Notes: generated by a model from the sequence alone, not told the origin. A stretch of 64,000 nt of DNA from Thuidium tamariscinum (GCA_947034885.2 OX344752.2:4216001-4280000), one strand, 5' to 3'. Positions 9,725-22,269 are shown, counted from the first letter of the stretch. Numbers and translations are program-made.

Positions 9725-10884
9725 CCATCCCTAGAGTGTGCATGTGTTGAGGGGGGAAATTTCCCCATGTACAGAAATAAATTTGAAAAGGAGATCATAA
9801 TTTTTCACCATTTCAATTTCTAAAACAATATAATTATGAACTTTTAAGGTGAATATGTCGCTCACCCCGTTTTCATTACATAGATCATCTTATGTCCAAC
9901 TTAGGGATGGTTGTAAAATTAAAAGTATTTCATTACAATGATAGAAAAATTATAGCACCAATTGTGAGTGTTTCATTGCTATGTGCCACTTTACCAAGTG
10001 AGAGTATTGTTTCCGATTGTAATGCATTAGACTTGATTGAAAACAGACCTCCCTACTTAGTTAAAAGGAGGGAAGTGATCAAGAATGGATTGCCTTCTAT
10101 GACATTGATAATTTTGGAAGTATAGAAATTTGATCTTTGATGATAATGTGATTTGTTGTTCTCTTGGACTTCACAAGATAATTCAAACAACCCTAATCTT
10201 TGTTTGTAATATTTTTAATCCCTTAGTGCTTTGACATCCAAAATTGGGGTGATGAATAGAAGTTAATAGAAGTTACAAGTGCTTCTCTTTCATCCAAATC
10301 AATGCTTAACTTTTTAAAAACCACACTTTCTATGTGATGAACTAATGAAAGTGAGTAAATTATATATTTATATATATTTATAAAAATATAAGAAAAAAAT
10401 ATGCAAAAATTCATTAAAAGGTTTCAAGTGCAAGGAGGTAAGAGTTTACAAAGTTCATAATAAATTGTTAATTTGGTTCTAGTGGCATGTTTTTTGAAAG
10501 TAGAGAGTTGAATCTCAAAGACTAATGGTTTTGTAGGTCTTGCATTACCCCCATAACGCATTCAACTTTGTTTCTACCCTAATGGATTTGATGTCCATTT
10601 TTTCCTTCTTCTTTGAAATTCATAGTTATTAGCTACATCATAAGTTGGAGTAGGATGGAAAGACATTGTTAATTAGCAATTACCAATCAAGGGGAACCTA
10701 AGCCCTAAAACTCTCAACCAAATTCATGATTGTTATAATGGAAGCTTACCTTGAGTGTGTGTTTTATATGATTGAAGAAGAATGTTTGCTTTCTATTTTC
10801 AGAGCTATAAAGAATTGCGTTACCATACCACCTTTCCCTTGAATGTCACTGAGCAATATTCAATTGTTCTTCCTCTTGGAAGGG
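9725..10884. other. AT-rich spacer, no gene seen
   Basis: No coding or RNA gene, inverted repeat or shared repeat was noticed in this stretch. Confidence 0.4.
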
Positions 10885-11032
10885 AGGACATCTAAGAGTT
10901 GAAATTGAATTTTGGAGAAGTGAAACTTCTTGAAATATTTTTCAATAAGTTTTCCTTGAAAGACAAGAGGAGTTGGCATTTCATCCAAGGCCTTTCATAC
11001 TTTTTGACACTTTTAGGCAATGTGAGGGGTCC
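10885..11032 (+). repeat. dispersed repeat P, copy 1
   Basis: Blocks such as AAATATTTTTCAATAAGTTT and TCCTTGAAAGACAAG recur, diverged, at about 47280-47440. The element type is unknown. The two copies sit next to unrelated MITEs. Confidence 0.5.
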
Positions 11033-11238
11033 TATTATGTGAGCTTAAAAGTATGAGCCTATGAGCCTAGAAGACATCATAGCTATGTTATAGGTGTCTA
11101 TAGAGTAAAAATTTTCTATAATTATAGAGAAATGATACTATAAATACCTATATTATAGGTGTTTATATCATAATCACCATCAATAATTGTTGTATATCCA
11201 CTTATATACATACTCAAGACTCACATGCTCACATACTA
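11033..11238. mobile_element. MITE family I, copy 1
   Basis: About 206 bp with long inverted ends: TATTATGTGAGCTTAAAAGT on the left, and on the right TAGTATGTGAGCATGTGAGT when reverse-complemented. The same termini bound a second copy at 32873-33125. The centre is AT-rich with a TATTATAGGTGTTTATAT motif common to both. Superfamily not assigned. Confidence 0.75.
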
Positions 11239-12163
11239 GCATCATTGTAGGCAATGTCCAAGAACTTGAAGTTGAATATGATGCAACACCCACTTGGTGT
11301 GCTTTCACTATTATTTGAGGAGTTTCATTAGTACCACGAAATGGCAGACAATGTTAAAACACAAGAAAATCTAAGCAATAATAGAAAGTTTCTTTATCAC
11401 TGATGTGTTTATCAACATGAAAACTGTGAGACTTGTTGCAAGTAAGCAGCTCAGGTTATATATTTCTATTGATGAGATGTTATATGGATAGAACTTCAAA
11501 GAACTCCAAACGATACTAGGGGTTGTCACGGCTCTTTGGAGAAATTGACTTTCTTAGCGAAGGGGAAGTTGGTGAGATAAACAAGGAATCAATGAAAATC
11601 AGTTTAGGGTGTAAGAGCCATGACACCCCTTTTGGTGCATCCAGCATAGAGAATTGAAACCAGAGAATGAATTACTTGGATTTTAATAAGTCTACAAGAA
11701 ACATACAGGAGGAGTGGAAAAAATGTTGCGGGGTGAAATTTTTGGGGTGGCAAGATAAAAGTTTCTAGAAGAAAGTTGGGAGCAAGTGTCATTTCTTCAT
11801 CTCCGGAGGAGAAAAAACGGCACTCGAAATTCTTCAGGAATTTCAGGTCCGTCTGCCACTCATGCCCACCACTGCACGACACGTGCACATTCTCAGGGAA
11901 AGCGGAGGCTTTCGGAAGTGCCTTGACAACCCCCACTGAAACTTGTTTTGGACTTTTGGGGACAGTGCTAATGATTCTATTGCTCTATTCAGATGGCTAC
12001 ATCTTTTCTGTATATTTCAACACATTGAGTTATCTTAGAACTGCAAATGACTTCTATGAAGCTGTAACGACGGACAAACTCTGAGATTTTGTTACAAGTG
12101 TACTTGGCTACTTGCAGCTTTTCTAGCTCAGAGGGATAATAATTCCTGAAGTCAGATTTGATG
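11239..12163. other. spacer, no gene seen
   Basis: A slightly GC-richer patch near 11780-11960 gives short open frames on both strands with no recognisable product. Confidence 0.35.
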
Positions 12164-12165
12164 TA

Positions 12166-12438
12166 AGGTAGGTACACTCGAAAGCGCCACGTTCCCAAAA
12201 GTGCCCTCTAGAGTGTGCGTACATTTCCAAAATCAGTCATGTTCTCAGATTGTAGATGGCGCTTTCAGAAACAGACTTTGACCGTTAACAACTTTTACAT
12301 ACGGTATCCAAATCTTGCATTCTTTGGTGCATTGGAACATACTATCACTTGCCAACAAGACTGCATGAAAATCTGAACAAGCTAATAACAGTAACTAGGC
12401 ACAATATGAATAAGTGGCGCTTTTGCATGTACCCATCT
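12166..12438 (+). mobile_element. 273-bp TA-flanked MITE (AGGTAGGTACAC family), copy 1
   Basis: Ends are inverted: AGGTAGGTACACTCGAAAGC on the left and AGATGGGTACATGCAAAAGC on the right read inward. TA flanks both sides. Internal sequence such as AGATGGCGCTTTCAGAAACA and CTTGCCAACAAGACTGCATG is shared with copies at 17036, 25949 and 52137. A TA target would fit Tc1/mariner-type MITEs, but the termini are not the Stowaway consensus. Confidence 0.85.
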
Positions 12439-12467
12439 TACCATATTATCATCCGGTAACTCCATGT

Positions 12468-12873
12468 GGAGGACACTAAATCTTCCATTCGAAGTGGGCC
12501 CAGCAGGATGGATCCCACCTTGGATAAAACGCAGGAATTTTTTATTTTTTGCGAATAATTTTCTTGCAAATTCTGAATTCATATTTGCTATCACAACTCA
12601 AGAATTTTTTAATTTTTTGCAAGTAGTTTCTTTTGCAAATTCTGAATTCATATTTGCAATCAAAACATAGGATTTTTTAAAAAAAATTTTGCAAATAATT
12701 CTTTTGCAAATTCTGAATTCATAATTGCAAGCAAAGACTCCAAATTAGTGATGGGAGGTGTAGAATATAACCTTAATGCAGCCCAAAATAGGAGGCTTTT
12801 TTTCACTTTTATCCTCGAAAATCCCAAATTTATCTTGTTGGGCCCACTTCAATTGGAGGATTTAGCATCATGC
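12468..12873. mobile_element. Mutator-like MITE (family D), copy 1
   Basis: A perfect 9-bp direct repeat, ACTCCATGT, flanks it (12459-12467 and 12874-12882). Inverted ends: GGAGGACACTAAATCTTCCA on the left and GCATGATGCTAAATCCTCCA on the right, both followed by AAGTGGGCCCA. A 9-bp duplication is the mark of Mutator-like elements. The interior is AT-rich with repeated TTTTTTGCAAAT/TTCTGAATTCATA units, and no protein. Related copies lie at 25740 and 48827. Confidence 0.85.
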
Positions 12874-12882
12874 ACTCCATGT

Positions 12883-15406
12883 AAGGTAAACTAATCTATG
12901 ATAAGACATAATGGCTAGTTTGATTTGTTGAAATTTTTGAAAATACATAAATTTTATTCCGTATAAAGACAAACGTGAGAGATGGATAAAGCAATTGAAA
13001 TTTTATTTCCTTGATTGAGTATAATTTTGATGCAAATTTCTGAGTAGTAGGTTGTCAAATTGATCCAAAAGAGTTCCTAGACTACCTCAAAACCACCATG
13101 GTCATCTTATCACCTAAAGGGGTTACAATATTTTCTAATATCGCTAAAATATTTTCTAACTTGGCCATGGCATAAAAGAATAAAGAAGTTAGTTCTTGTA
13201 ATGAATTTATCCTAAAAAAGTAGAAGTTCATAAAGCAATCACTAAAAACTCCATTACCACTACCCAAGGCATTGTTTTTGGATACCAACCAACCTTTTGA
13301 AGTCCTAATTACATCTATTAAAGGAAGTATGCCAAACATTTGGTCAATGTAGGATTGTAATGGGTGGTTTTTAAAGTATTTGCATTTGGTAATGTATTCT
13401 TTATGGCCCAGTTTTTTTTTTTTAGCCAAAATGCACAATTCCTTGAACCTGACCTGAAACGTGAGAGCCTCTTGTTGATTTTGGACATACTTACAAAATC
13501 ACTACTGAAAATTTTTAAGTTTATTCAAATAGTATCTTTTTCCAATAAAGAGCTATGGTGACACCTATATAATCAACACTCAATTTTTTTTAGTTTATTC
13601 ATATAGTACATTAGATGTTTTTTCAGGCCTTAATAAGACTGCGAATTCTTAGACAGGTAGAAATATCAATGAGAATTTACTTTAATTTTTTCTTAAATCC
13701 AAAAAAATTGAGCAAACTACAAGGCCTGAACTCCATAGGTCAATTTCACAACATAATTTTTTTTTTAATTGGAGAAAATAAACCCTCTGTTTACAATTGA
13801 TTAGGAACTTTGCTACATTAGAAACTTGACATAGTCAAGCAACAACTACATCACATAATTTTTTTAATTAATTTCTATATAATTTAAAAACGTTTTAAAA
13901 TTATTATTTAACCTATTTTTTAAATTATTTCAATGATTTTTTTATTTTTCAATACTTAATTATTATTTAAAAATCTAACCATCAATGCAATGGTTCATAG
14001 CTTGGTGAACAACCCTACAAGTGTCTTCTAATGGCCTTAAAAAATATATATATATCAATCTTATTTCAGCAAAGAACTATGGTGTATTTGATAGTGTTTA
14101 TTTTGAACATAAACGTAGATGCATGCATCAATGCAATTGAAGTTATTGTCAAAGTATTTTAGTTTAGGAAAAAATTCCATTTTGTTATTGCCATAAGTTG
14201 GAAATTTCCTAAATATTGCAAATGTGTTTTGTATGAGTGCAATGCCCTATAATTGATTTACCAAGTATGCGTCCAACTAATTTTTATTACAAAAATTATG
14301 CAAATATAATCATGAAAGGCCTTCAACCACTAAGTGCCCAACATAGAGAGAGTGCATTATTGATTTTAAGGTAGTAGATAATTAGAGTCTCATTTCCAAT
14401 GTTGGGAGCATATCAATCTTTGTTATATTTATAAAAAATAAAAAAAGTGATTTCTAGTAGAATAAACTTGCTAACCACTACACAAACAAAATTCAAATCT
14501 TTGTCTAGATAATTATAGAGACTTTGCATGTTTTGAAATTTGGTGTGATTATTAAATTTTATATTAAGTTTAACCTATAAATTTCATTGTAGCTTAAAGG
14601 TAATGATGCTAAAGTCTTCATTGCATAATAAATGGTCACTATGCATCAATATGAAATTTTGTTTCCATCATAGGTGGATTAGTATAGTTATTGTTTGGTA
14701 ATTAAGTTCTTTTCTATTTTACTTTTACTTTGTTGAAAACCATGTATTGGTAATTCTATACAACAACATAAAGCATTAGTTTATAAAATATACTAAAAAA
14801 AATGTGGATGCTTATTTTTATAAATCCTCATGTAAAGCCACTTCCAATTAAAGCTAAGATCTCAATAAATTTGCCTTTTAAAGACAAGCCTATGAGTACA
14901 AAAATGAATTGCAAAATCCTTATACTTTGTATGATCCCCATATTGTGACTATTTATTCTTGAAAATTTTTATATTTATTTTTTTAGAGATAAAATCACAT
15001 GTCAATCATATGTCTTAAACTTGGGGAGGACACTTCCCGTTTATTAATAATCTACGTGCGGCGGAATATAGGGTACATTTAAATAATCTTAGGTAAAATT
15101 TATAAGAAATTTACATACAAATTAGGGGACATTAAAAGTGGCATGTCCTTTATAAGTAATATAGGGAACTGGAAAATATGGTCCATTAGAATTTAGGTAG
15201 ATATAAATTAGGGGCAAAAGAATGGGATCCTAGGAAAAAAATTTAATAGGTTCAATTAATATTTATAGTACTAGTCAGATACAGCTCAAGATACAGGTAC
15301 TATAGTGTATCTACAACTCATCAGGTACTATGGTATATCTACTGCTCATCTACGGCATATCTTTTAAGTCATATCTTTCTAGCATTTCTTTCCAGCATAT
15401 TTGTAA
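12883..15406. other. AT-rich spacer, mostly featureless
   Basis: No gene seen. At 13608-13640 the sequence CATTAGATGTTTTTTCAGGC matches the left end of the MITE at 22598-22836, but no partner end was found, so it is at most a relic. Confidence 0.4.
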
Positions 15407-15594
15407 CGACAGAGGTCATGTGCAATTGTGAAAGCTGGTTCCTCGCTTGATGATTTGAATGTTGTATTGATTCAAGCTGCCAACGATGGAAACCATCTAA
15501 TACTGAATCTGCTAATTGATGTAGGTGCAACGAATTTAGTCGGTGCCATGATAGAGGAAAATATCAGTTTGGGTAGCACTATGTCATAGAGCTT
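15407..15594 (+). pseudogene. ankyrin-repeat-like coding fragment
   Basis: A frame open from 15407 to a TAG near 15587 reads, in part, LIQAANDGNHLILNLLIDVG followed by ATNLVGAMIEE. The AA.DG...ILNLLIDVGA pattern fits an ankyrin repeat. There is no ATG, but a pyrimidine-rich tract and CAG just upstream could be a splice acceptor, so this may be a lone exon left from a larger gene. GC content exceeds the flanks. The rest of the gene was not found on either side. The call rests on one repeat and is tentative. Confidence 0.4.
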
Positions 15595-16109
15595 GATTTT
15601 GTTTTTTCACATGTGATGGAGGGCATTAGAACGGCATATTTCTGATGTAATTTTTTTATATGAGGCATATATTTGTGGTCATAGTTCACAGATGAACTTC
15701 ATGTCTGTGTTTTTAAACACATTTTTGTCCCTAAAATCTCTTCAATACTTTTTCAACCCTAATGGCTTGCTTTTCATGCATGTATTTGTGTTGTATTTGT
15801 ATTCATGCATTGTTATAACTTGAATATTTTTTCTATAAGGTATTTGTTAGTCACTTGTATTCTCATTATTTTTTTTGTTAGTTTTTTTCCTTACAAAGAA
15901 AATAGCCTCTAATATATTCCTTTGGCCTACATATTATAAGTAATGATAGATATGATAATATGGGTAATTTTTTTGCTTTATGTATAATAGGGGTCTTTTA
16001 AATGCTTTCTAGGAGGTAAATAGCCCCCCAAAAAATACCCCACCGCTGCACGTGGATCTCCCAAATACACAAGAAGTGTCTTCCCCAAGGTCTTAAAAGC
16101 TTCAAATTT

Positions 16110-16700
16110 TTTCATTGAAAATTTGAAATTATTGGGATTTTTTAAAAGAAACTTTATATCAAATGAAAAATGAGCTAAAAAAATATGAAAATTTCTTTGT
16201 GGGCATATATGATAATGCATAATATCTTAGGGTAAAGTAATTTACCATGTATTTTTATAATTATAAAATAAATAGACTATGGTTATAGATTCAAAGTTCA
16301 AATTTCAATGAAATATTTAATTTTAGTAATTTTTCAAATTTTGGAGTTGAAGTAGAAAGTACACTTCATTAGCAAAGTTAAATCTCAAAAAAGATCATTT
16401 TTGTGGCTCAATCTCACATTAAGAGCAAGGATTCATTCCAAAGTTGCCAAAATACATACATGTAGATGATCCATGGATTATCCTACAAATGTCGTAGAGT
16501 ACACTAAACATTAAAAAATTCACTATAATTTCAAAATTTTCCCAAAAAATTAGAAAACTTTATGACTTGCTATAGACATTTTACTTCATCTTTGAAAAAT
16601 AAATATAAAATCCTTCATTCATATCTAGTTGCCAAATGGTAGCAAATATACAAAGCAATGGAAAATGAGGCTTCAAATCAATGATCATGGATATGTTCTT
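16110..16700 (+). repeat. dispersed AT-rich repeat Q, copy 1
   Basis: Blocks such as ATATCAAATGAAAAATGAGC and ATATGAAAATTTC are shared, diverged, with 34330-34640. The region near 16630-16700 with GCTTCAAATCAATGATCATG matches 30660-30725 and, inverted, 34150-34230. Type unknown. Confidence 0.45.
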
Positions 16701-17035
16701 CTCAATTCAAGCATCTTCTTATGTTGAATAGTCAATAATACCATGAAGTAAGAGAGAATTTCCAAGACAAATTCCTTACAAAAGTGTTCAACTAAGTTCA
16801 CCAAGAAATAAGATGAAAGAATAATTTTTTAATCTCTTTGAAGTGCTTAATTTCATCCAAAGATCATTTTTGGCTTTCTTGAGATTATAAAGTCATGTAT
16901 AGAAGGATGTTGGACTATGATCATGGCATTCCTACTATGATCTAGATGGTCATCTATTGACCTTGTACTTGATCACACATACAATATTGTAAAATGGAAA
17001 TACTACCAATTTGAATGGATTTGAAGGATACCATA

Positions 17036-17308
17036 AGGTAGGTACACCCAAAAGTGCCACGTTCCGAAAAACACCATCTACAGTGCGCATACATTTCTAA
17101 AATCAGCCATGTTCACAGACTGAAGATGGCACTTTCAAAAACAAACTTTGACCATTAATAACTTTTGCATATGGCATCCAAAATCCTACCTTCTTTAGTG
17201 CATTTGAACATGCTTTCATTTGCCAACAAGACTCCATGAAAATCTGAACAAGCTAATAACAATAACTAGGCACAGTATGAATACTGGCGCTTTTGGATGT
17301 ACCCACCT
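17036..17308 (+). mobile_element. 273-bp TA-flanked MITE (AGGTAGGTACAC family), copy 2
   Basis: Same length and orientation as copy 1, with TA at 17034-17035 and 17309-17310. Ends AGGTAGGTACACCCAAAAGT on the left and AGGTGGGTACATCCAAAAGC on the right. It has C-to-T type differences from copy 1 but is full length. Confidence 0.85.
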
Positions 17309-17310
17309 TA

Positions 17311-18150
17311 CTTTCATTGGTAGGACCTATGACTACAGTAGTCACCAAAATGCTTTAATTATTGAACTAATAGGTGCATTTTTTGTTTCTACAATGAACA
17401 ATGAAGTTACCCATTGACCTCTTTTCAGCCTTGATGTCCTTTAACAGTTGATTAAAGCCTTAGGAAAAGAAGGCCTATCACCAAAGTAGTTAGTGAATAT
17501 TCTTAGATTCCAGAATCAACCGATATATTCTTTGCTTCTCCATTTGGGTGGGAATCATTCATAGGACACTGTTTGTCCTTTGTAACATTTTAGGGCTAGT
17601 GTAATAAAGAGGGCGTACGTGCACTTCCACCTTGCACTTAATCACCAATACAATACAATACTGTTCCAAGGAAATACCGCCAGTTTGAATGATGACTTGG
17701 GTGGATACTCTCACAACACTGTATCAATGGCTCAATTCTTTTCTCCAAATCCCCTGCAGTTGTCTTGCTTCACCAATTCATACTCACCGTGTCCCCAGAC
17801 TTGATCAGAAGACCGACTTTGACATGAAATTTCCACGCTCTACTGTTTCCCCTTGCAATGGAAATTGTCCATGTGTTTAAGAAAAAACAAAAAACAAAAC
17901 ATGAAACAATTCAATGACACAACTTCCTTCAAGGTGGTCTGCTGTAGCAGCCACTGGTGCAAAATGTACCTTTGTGTCATGATTGCTTTCACGTCTTGAG
18001 TGATTTTAGAGTAGAATACTTTACTATAGCATCAAGTAGTGAAAGATTACTTACACATCGATGACAGTGTAATTGTTTTTGGCAGAATATCCCGAATTTT
18101 AAACCTCAGAAGGTGAGAGTAGCAATGTCTTGAATTTTTTTGGATGGGAT
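17311..18150. other. spacer with repeat fragments
   Basis: The piece at about 17370-17420 (AGGTGCATTTTTTGTTTCTACAA-like) resembles part of repeat N at 31360. The piece at 17630-17710 resembles 16965-17033, a possible local duplication. No gene recognised in the short open frames. Confidence 0.35.
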
Positions 18151-18159
18151 CGCATTAAG

Positions 18160-18283
18160 GTAGGATCACACATTCCCGATTAGAGACCCATTAGCAATAA
18201 GGGAGAAACACCCAATATCACACCTGTACCTTGCATTGGACCTTCTAAAGACTCATCCAAAACTGTCCCTAAACTGTAGTTGA
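18160..18283 (+). repeat. repeat F left part, copy 1
   Basis: AAGGGAGAAACACCC, TGTACCTTGCA, ACTCATCCAAAA and CTAAACTGTAGTTGACCCC match the region 26388-26502 in order. In both copies the repeat is interrupted at the same TTAA (here worn to TTGA) by a TTAA-type element. It resumes at 20158. Confidence 0.65.
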
Positions 18284-20157
18284 CCCCAAAAGTTCTTTGA
18301 CTATGTTTTCACCAAAAAACCTCCAAAACTGCCATTTCTAACACAAGTACCAAATATTTGAAAAATATTGTTTTTAGACACATGTAACCATAGGATCTTG
18401 TAGTAGTTTGGTTTGAAAAGATGAAGAAAAAATTTCACAAATTTCTATTGTGTGGATTACAAAATATTAGTGTTTGAAGTTACAAAAATCCTTTTTTTAC
18501 CACTGCAAAAATCTGGGCAATTGCACTTTACAATCTCACATTTGCGTGAAAAAAAGTCCAAAATAATAATGCTTCTTTGGATTCATTTTCCAAGTGAAGT
18601 TGGCTACATGCTTGAAAATTTTCAAATCATTTGGAATTTGACAACATATAGACAAAAAATAGTAAGTAAAAAGAAGTAGAGAATGATTCAAAATACTAAA
18701 TTGTTAAAAATTTATTTTTGAAATTGAAACTTGTCAATCCTAAAGGTCCAAATGTTGTAATAAACAACCTACACCCAATGTTTTTATTTTTTTCCAAAAA
18801 TATTGAAAATTGAGTAAAATATAGGACTTCAAAGTTTATTTAAGAGTAGGGAATCTATAACTACCTACAAACTAAAACTCTTCATAACTTTTAATTCATT
18901 AGTCCAAATGAAATGATTCAAAGCTTTCCACATATATATAAATCTATAAAACCAATTTCAAATTTTTATTTTAAAAAAATCAATTTTTTCTAATCTGCCC
19001 AAACTACCTAAGTTGAGAAATAAACAACATATCATGCAATAACTTTTTAACCATGCAGTCAAAAGTCATGAAATTTGTTGGGCTTTAAAGATATTCCTCG
19101 TCCACATCTTCTATTAACCCCTAAAGGTTTTTGACTATGTTTTCACCAAAAATGCTCCAAAACTGCCATTTCTAATATAAGTGCAAATTTTTTTCTTAAA
19201 ACACATTTTTGACTCATGTAACCATAGGATCTTGTAGTAAGGTGGTTTGTAAACATGTGGAAAAAATTTCAAAAATTTCCACCGTGTAGATTGCAAGATA
19301 TAAGCATTTGAATTGACAAAAATTGTTTTTTTATCCTTGCGAAAATCCGGGCAGCTGCACTTCACAAGGTCACATTTGTGTGAAAAAAATTTCAAAATGG
19401 TAGTTACTCTTTGAATTCATACTTCAATGCAAGTTGGCTACATTCTCAAAAAATTTCAAACCATTTGGAATTGTACAACATATAGGAAAAAATAAGTAAG
19501 TAGAAAGAAGTAAAAAATGAGCCAAAATACTAAATTGTGAACATTTTATTCATGGAATTGAAAATTTTCAATCCCAATGGTTTAAATGTTGTAATAAACA
19601 ATCTACACCTTCTGTTTTTATTTTTTTCCAAAAATATGAAAAATTGAATTAAATGAAGAATTTCAAACTTTTTTTGTACTGTAGAGATTCTGTAACTGGC
19701 CGCAAACTACCCCAAACTCAAAATCTTCATAACTTTTGACTCATTCATCGGAATGGATTGATTCAAATCTTCCCATGTCTGTATAAACCTAAAGAACCAA
19801 TTTGAAATTTCACTTTTAAAAAATAAGTTTTTTTGAAGAAGTTTTTTCAGCTGCCCGGACTGCCCGCCGAGTAAAGAAAACAACATATCCTGTCATAGCT
19901 TTTTAACCGTGAAGTCAAAAGTTATGAAAATTGTCGGGCCTTAAAGTTACTCCTCGGGCACACATTGTATCAAAATTTCAAATAAAAAAAATAAAAAATC
20001 CATCCGTAGTGAGCTGCCCAAAAAATTTATAATCTCAAAAAATGATGTTCAGGGCTTTAGGGGTTAAATTTGGGTCTCCAAATATATAAATCTCTAGTCA
20101 CATGTACCTGCCTGAAACAATTATGTCCCCCTAAAAGGCATGTTGGTCCTTTAGGGG
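18284..20157 (+). mobile_element. older TTAA-type (piggyBac-like) element, split by a younger one
   Basis: The left end (CCCCAAAAGTTCTTTGACTATG-like) follows a worn TTGA at 18280-18283. The right end, GGTCCTTTAGGGG, meets TTAA at 20158-20161. The left 800 bp follow family A in order (TTTGACTATGTTTTCACC, the CTGCCATTTCTAACA block, CTCATAACTTTT, AACTTTTTAACCATG). The last 85 bp are closer to family B's end (CATGTACCTGCCTGAAACAA). A complete younger family A element sits inside (19118-20063). No protein encoded. Confidence 0.65.
19118..20063 (+). mobile_element. TTAA-type (piggyBac-like) family A element, complete
   Basis: 946 bp from CCCCTAAAGGTTTTTGACTA to GGGCTTTAGGGG, with TTAA on both sides (19114-19117, 20064-20067). 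CCC termini next to a duplicated TTAA are the mark of piggyBac insertions. The interior is AT-rich and shared with 52611-53549 and 55648-56599, with no transposase, so it is non-autonomous. It is inserted in an older relative. Confidence 0.75.
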
Positions 20158-20260
20158 TTAATGTGTTTACCAAATGCCTAACTCTAATTTGTTGACACAT
20201 ATTAAGGAGACATACCAAAATCTAATTGGCTCACTATTGATTTTAGCAATGTTCAAACTT
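20158..20260 (+). repeat. repeat F right part, copy 1
   Basis: Starting at the TTAA, CTAATTTGTTGACACA, AAAATCTAATTGGCT and ACTATTGATTTTAGCAATGTTCA match 27930-28028 (TAATTTGCTGACACA, AAAATCTGGTTGGCT, ACTGATTTTTGCAGGGTTCA). Confidence 0.65.
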
Positions 20261-20953
20261 GGGGGCATCTATTGAACAGTTTTAGTGGTCTAGGGAGCCA
20301 ACACCTTGGAAAATCATAGAAATTACATACGGCATCCGAATTTATTTATTTATTTTGAATATTCATGACTTTTACTCGCTTTTACTAGAAAAATATTAGT
20401 TTAAAAAAAAGTTGCCTCTAACTATGCTAAATTCCTTATTTTAACGGTTTATGGTGTTTACACCGTAATTAGGGAGGTAGAATTGAAGGAGAGGTTGTCA
20501 TTCTTTTCCATTATTTGAATTTGGAATGGAGTTATAATGAGTTTCCCAATAGGAAGCTACCACATGTCTTTCATTTTATGTGCCTTAATGAACAAGAAGT
20601 ACTTTGTCAGTAGAAACTAATGAGAAGACTTTGAGGTCGGATATGGATCCAAACCAACTTTTGCCTTTGTAAATTCACTATTAACTCTTTGCTTGCTATA
20701 AAACTACCTAACCTTCAAGTTATCTCCCTCATTTCTATCTTTCTAACTACCTATGTATTTGTTTTGTCCCATCTTTTAGCACATCATATCTAAAACACCT
20801 TAAGTGATTGGTTTTGGGTGCCTCCACCTTACATCTCTTGTAAAAATGAAATATATAGATGTAATTGCCTAATCATTCTTATTCTTCTTAATGTAAACTA
20901 TAGATGTTGTATTAAATAATCATATAAACAACCACTAGTATAGAGATGATTGG
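20261..20953. other. AT-rich spacer, no gene seen
   Basis: No coding, RNA or shared repeat noticed. Confidence 0.4.
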
Positions 20954-21150
20954 ATTGGGCAAAAGCACACTAGGAGTAAGGTAAACTATCCCACTATGAT
21001 CAAAATTGAAGCAAGCCCATTGTAGGCAAAACTATAATAGAAGTATACAATATAGTTCTCAAATATACTCTACCATTACAATTTTGCCCACAATGGGCTT
21101 GCTTCAATTTTGACAACGATGGGGTAGTTTATTTTATACACCCAATCGCT
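20954..21150. mobile_element. MITE family J (hairpin-forming), copy 1
   Basis: The two halves are inverted over about 60 bp each: TCAAAATTGAAGCAAGCCCA on the left pairs with TGGGCTTGCTTCAATTTTGA on the right, with GTAAACTATCCC/GGGGTAGTTTA and GATTGGG/CCCAATC outside. Transcribed RNA would fold into a long hairpin. A related, shorter copy is at 51690-51800. Confidence 0.75.
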
Positions 21151-21514
21151 TGTTACAAAGTTACATGAGAGTATTTCTATCTTTTTGAGCAAGTTGGAGT
21201 GCTCTCAAGTCAATATTGTTAATCCCTAAATCATCTAAAGGCCATTAGGAGGCTTTGCAACTATGTTTGTAAAAAATTTGGAATGTGAATTTGACTAATA
21301 GTTTATGAACACTAAAGAGCCTAGATGATTTTTCCATTGAATTAGCCAGTGCAATCCAATCAAAAAAATGATTAAGTGTGCAATTTTTAGTGAATTTTAG
21401 GAAAATGAAGAAGGTGTTCAAGTCCATCACTTCACATCTTTGTACCTTTTTTCCTCACATCAATGCAAACAAGTCATGTGATGTATAATATAATTAGGAG
21501 GCGAGGCAAGTTTA

Positions 21515-21960
21515 GGGCATCTACAATGCATCCCCTATAAAAAAACTTGTAATGGCAAGTATAGGGGCTGAAAGCGAGGCTTGCATTGTGCCGAGCCCAT
21601 TTTTGTCAGAGATGCCCCAATGCATAGCCGCTACAATGATTTTTGTTGCATGGTCAATTGAACAAGTGGCGTGGTTGCTGAAATTTTGGGGTAAATTTTG
21701 TCAGTGCTATGCAATTCTCAAAGTATGCTCTGTAGCTATAACCTATTTCAATCCTCTGGACCATCATGACAACCCCTCAAATCAACTTCTAGGGGTAGGC
21801 AAAAAGATAGAATTTGCCGATCTTGGGCTATCCTTTATAGAGACCATGGAATTATAGCCTCCCATCACTGTTGCATTGGAGCGTGCATTTAAATCCAAAT
21901 TTCTTTTCACACGTTAGAGTAACGTTGCCGTCCCTTTTGTAGTAAGGATTGCAGATGCTC
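21515..21960 (+). mobile_element. PIF/Harbinger-type MITE (Tourist-like), copy 1
   Basis: 446 bp with TTA duplications (21512-21514, 21961-21963). Ends GGGCATCTACAATGC on the left and GAGCATCTGCAATCC on the right read inward. The GAGCATC terminus and 3-bp duplication match the Harbinger element at 2997. It is closely related to 43996-44457, sharing GCAAGTA.AGGGGCTGAAAGC. A frame of 101 codons (21552-21857) is also partly open in the second copy but lacks any known domain. Confidence 0.85.
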
Positions 21961-21963
21961 TTA

Positions 21964-22201
21964 GATTAATATTACAAAATTTCTAACAATCGATCTTAAA
22001 TATGTGTACAATAGCATTAAACATATTTACCAATACTAACTATGTACAAAGTAGTAAGTTGTATACTATTTTTTGAATGGGTAGTGACAAGAGTATTCAA
22101 TCAAAAGACTTTCCAAGCAATAAACTTATTTCAGTTAAATAATTCCACCCTACAACTACCCTACTCCCTTTTATAATTTCTAGAAATATTGTCAATATGA
22201 T

Positions 22202-22205
<4 letters not shown>
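21964..22205. other. AT-rich spacer, no gene seen
   Basis: Nothing recognised. Confidence 0.35.

Positions 22206-22267
<62 letters not shown>
22206..22267. repeat. (AT)n microsatellite
   Basis: About 31 uninterrupted AT units. Length is likely to vary between individuals. Confidence 0.97.

Positions 22268-22269
<2 letters not shown>

Noticed and set aside
19114-20067. TTAA elements as Tourist MITEs with a TTA/TAA duplication
   Set aside because: With a 3-bp duplication the inverted ends become asymmetric. Only a 4-bp TTAA gives symmetric termini on both sides in all complete copies.
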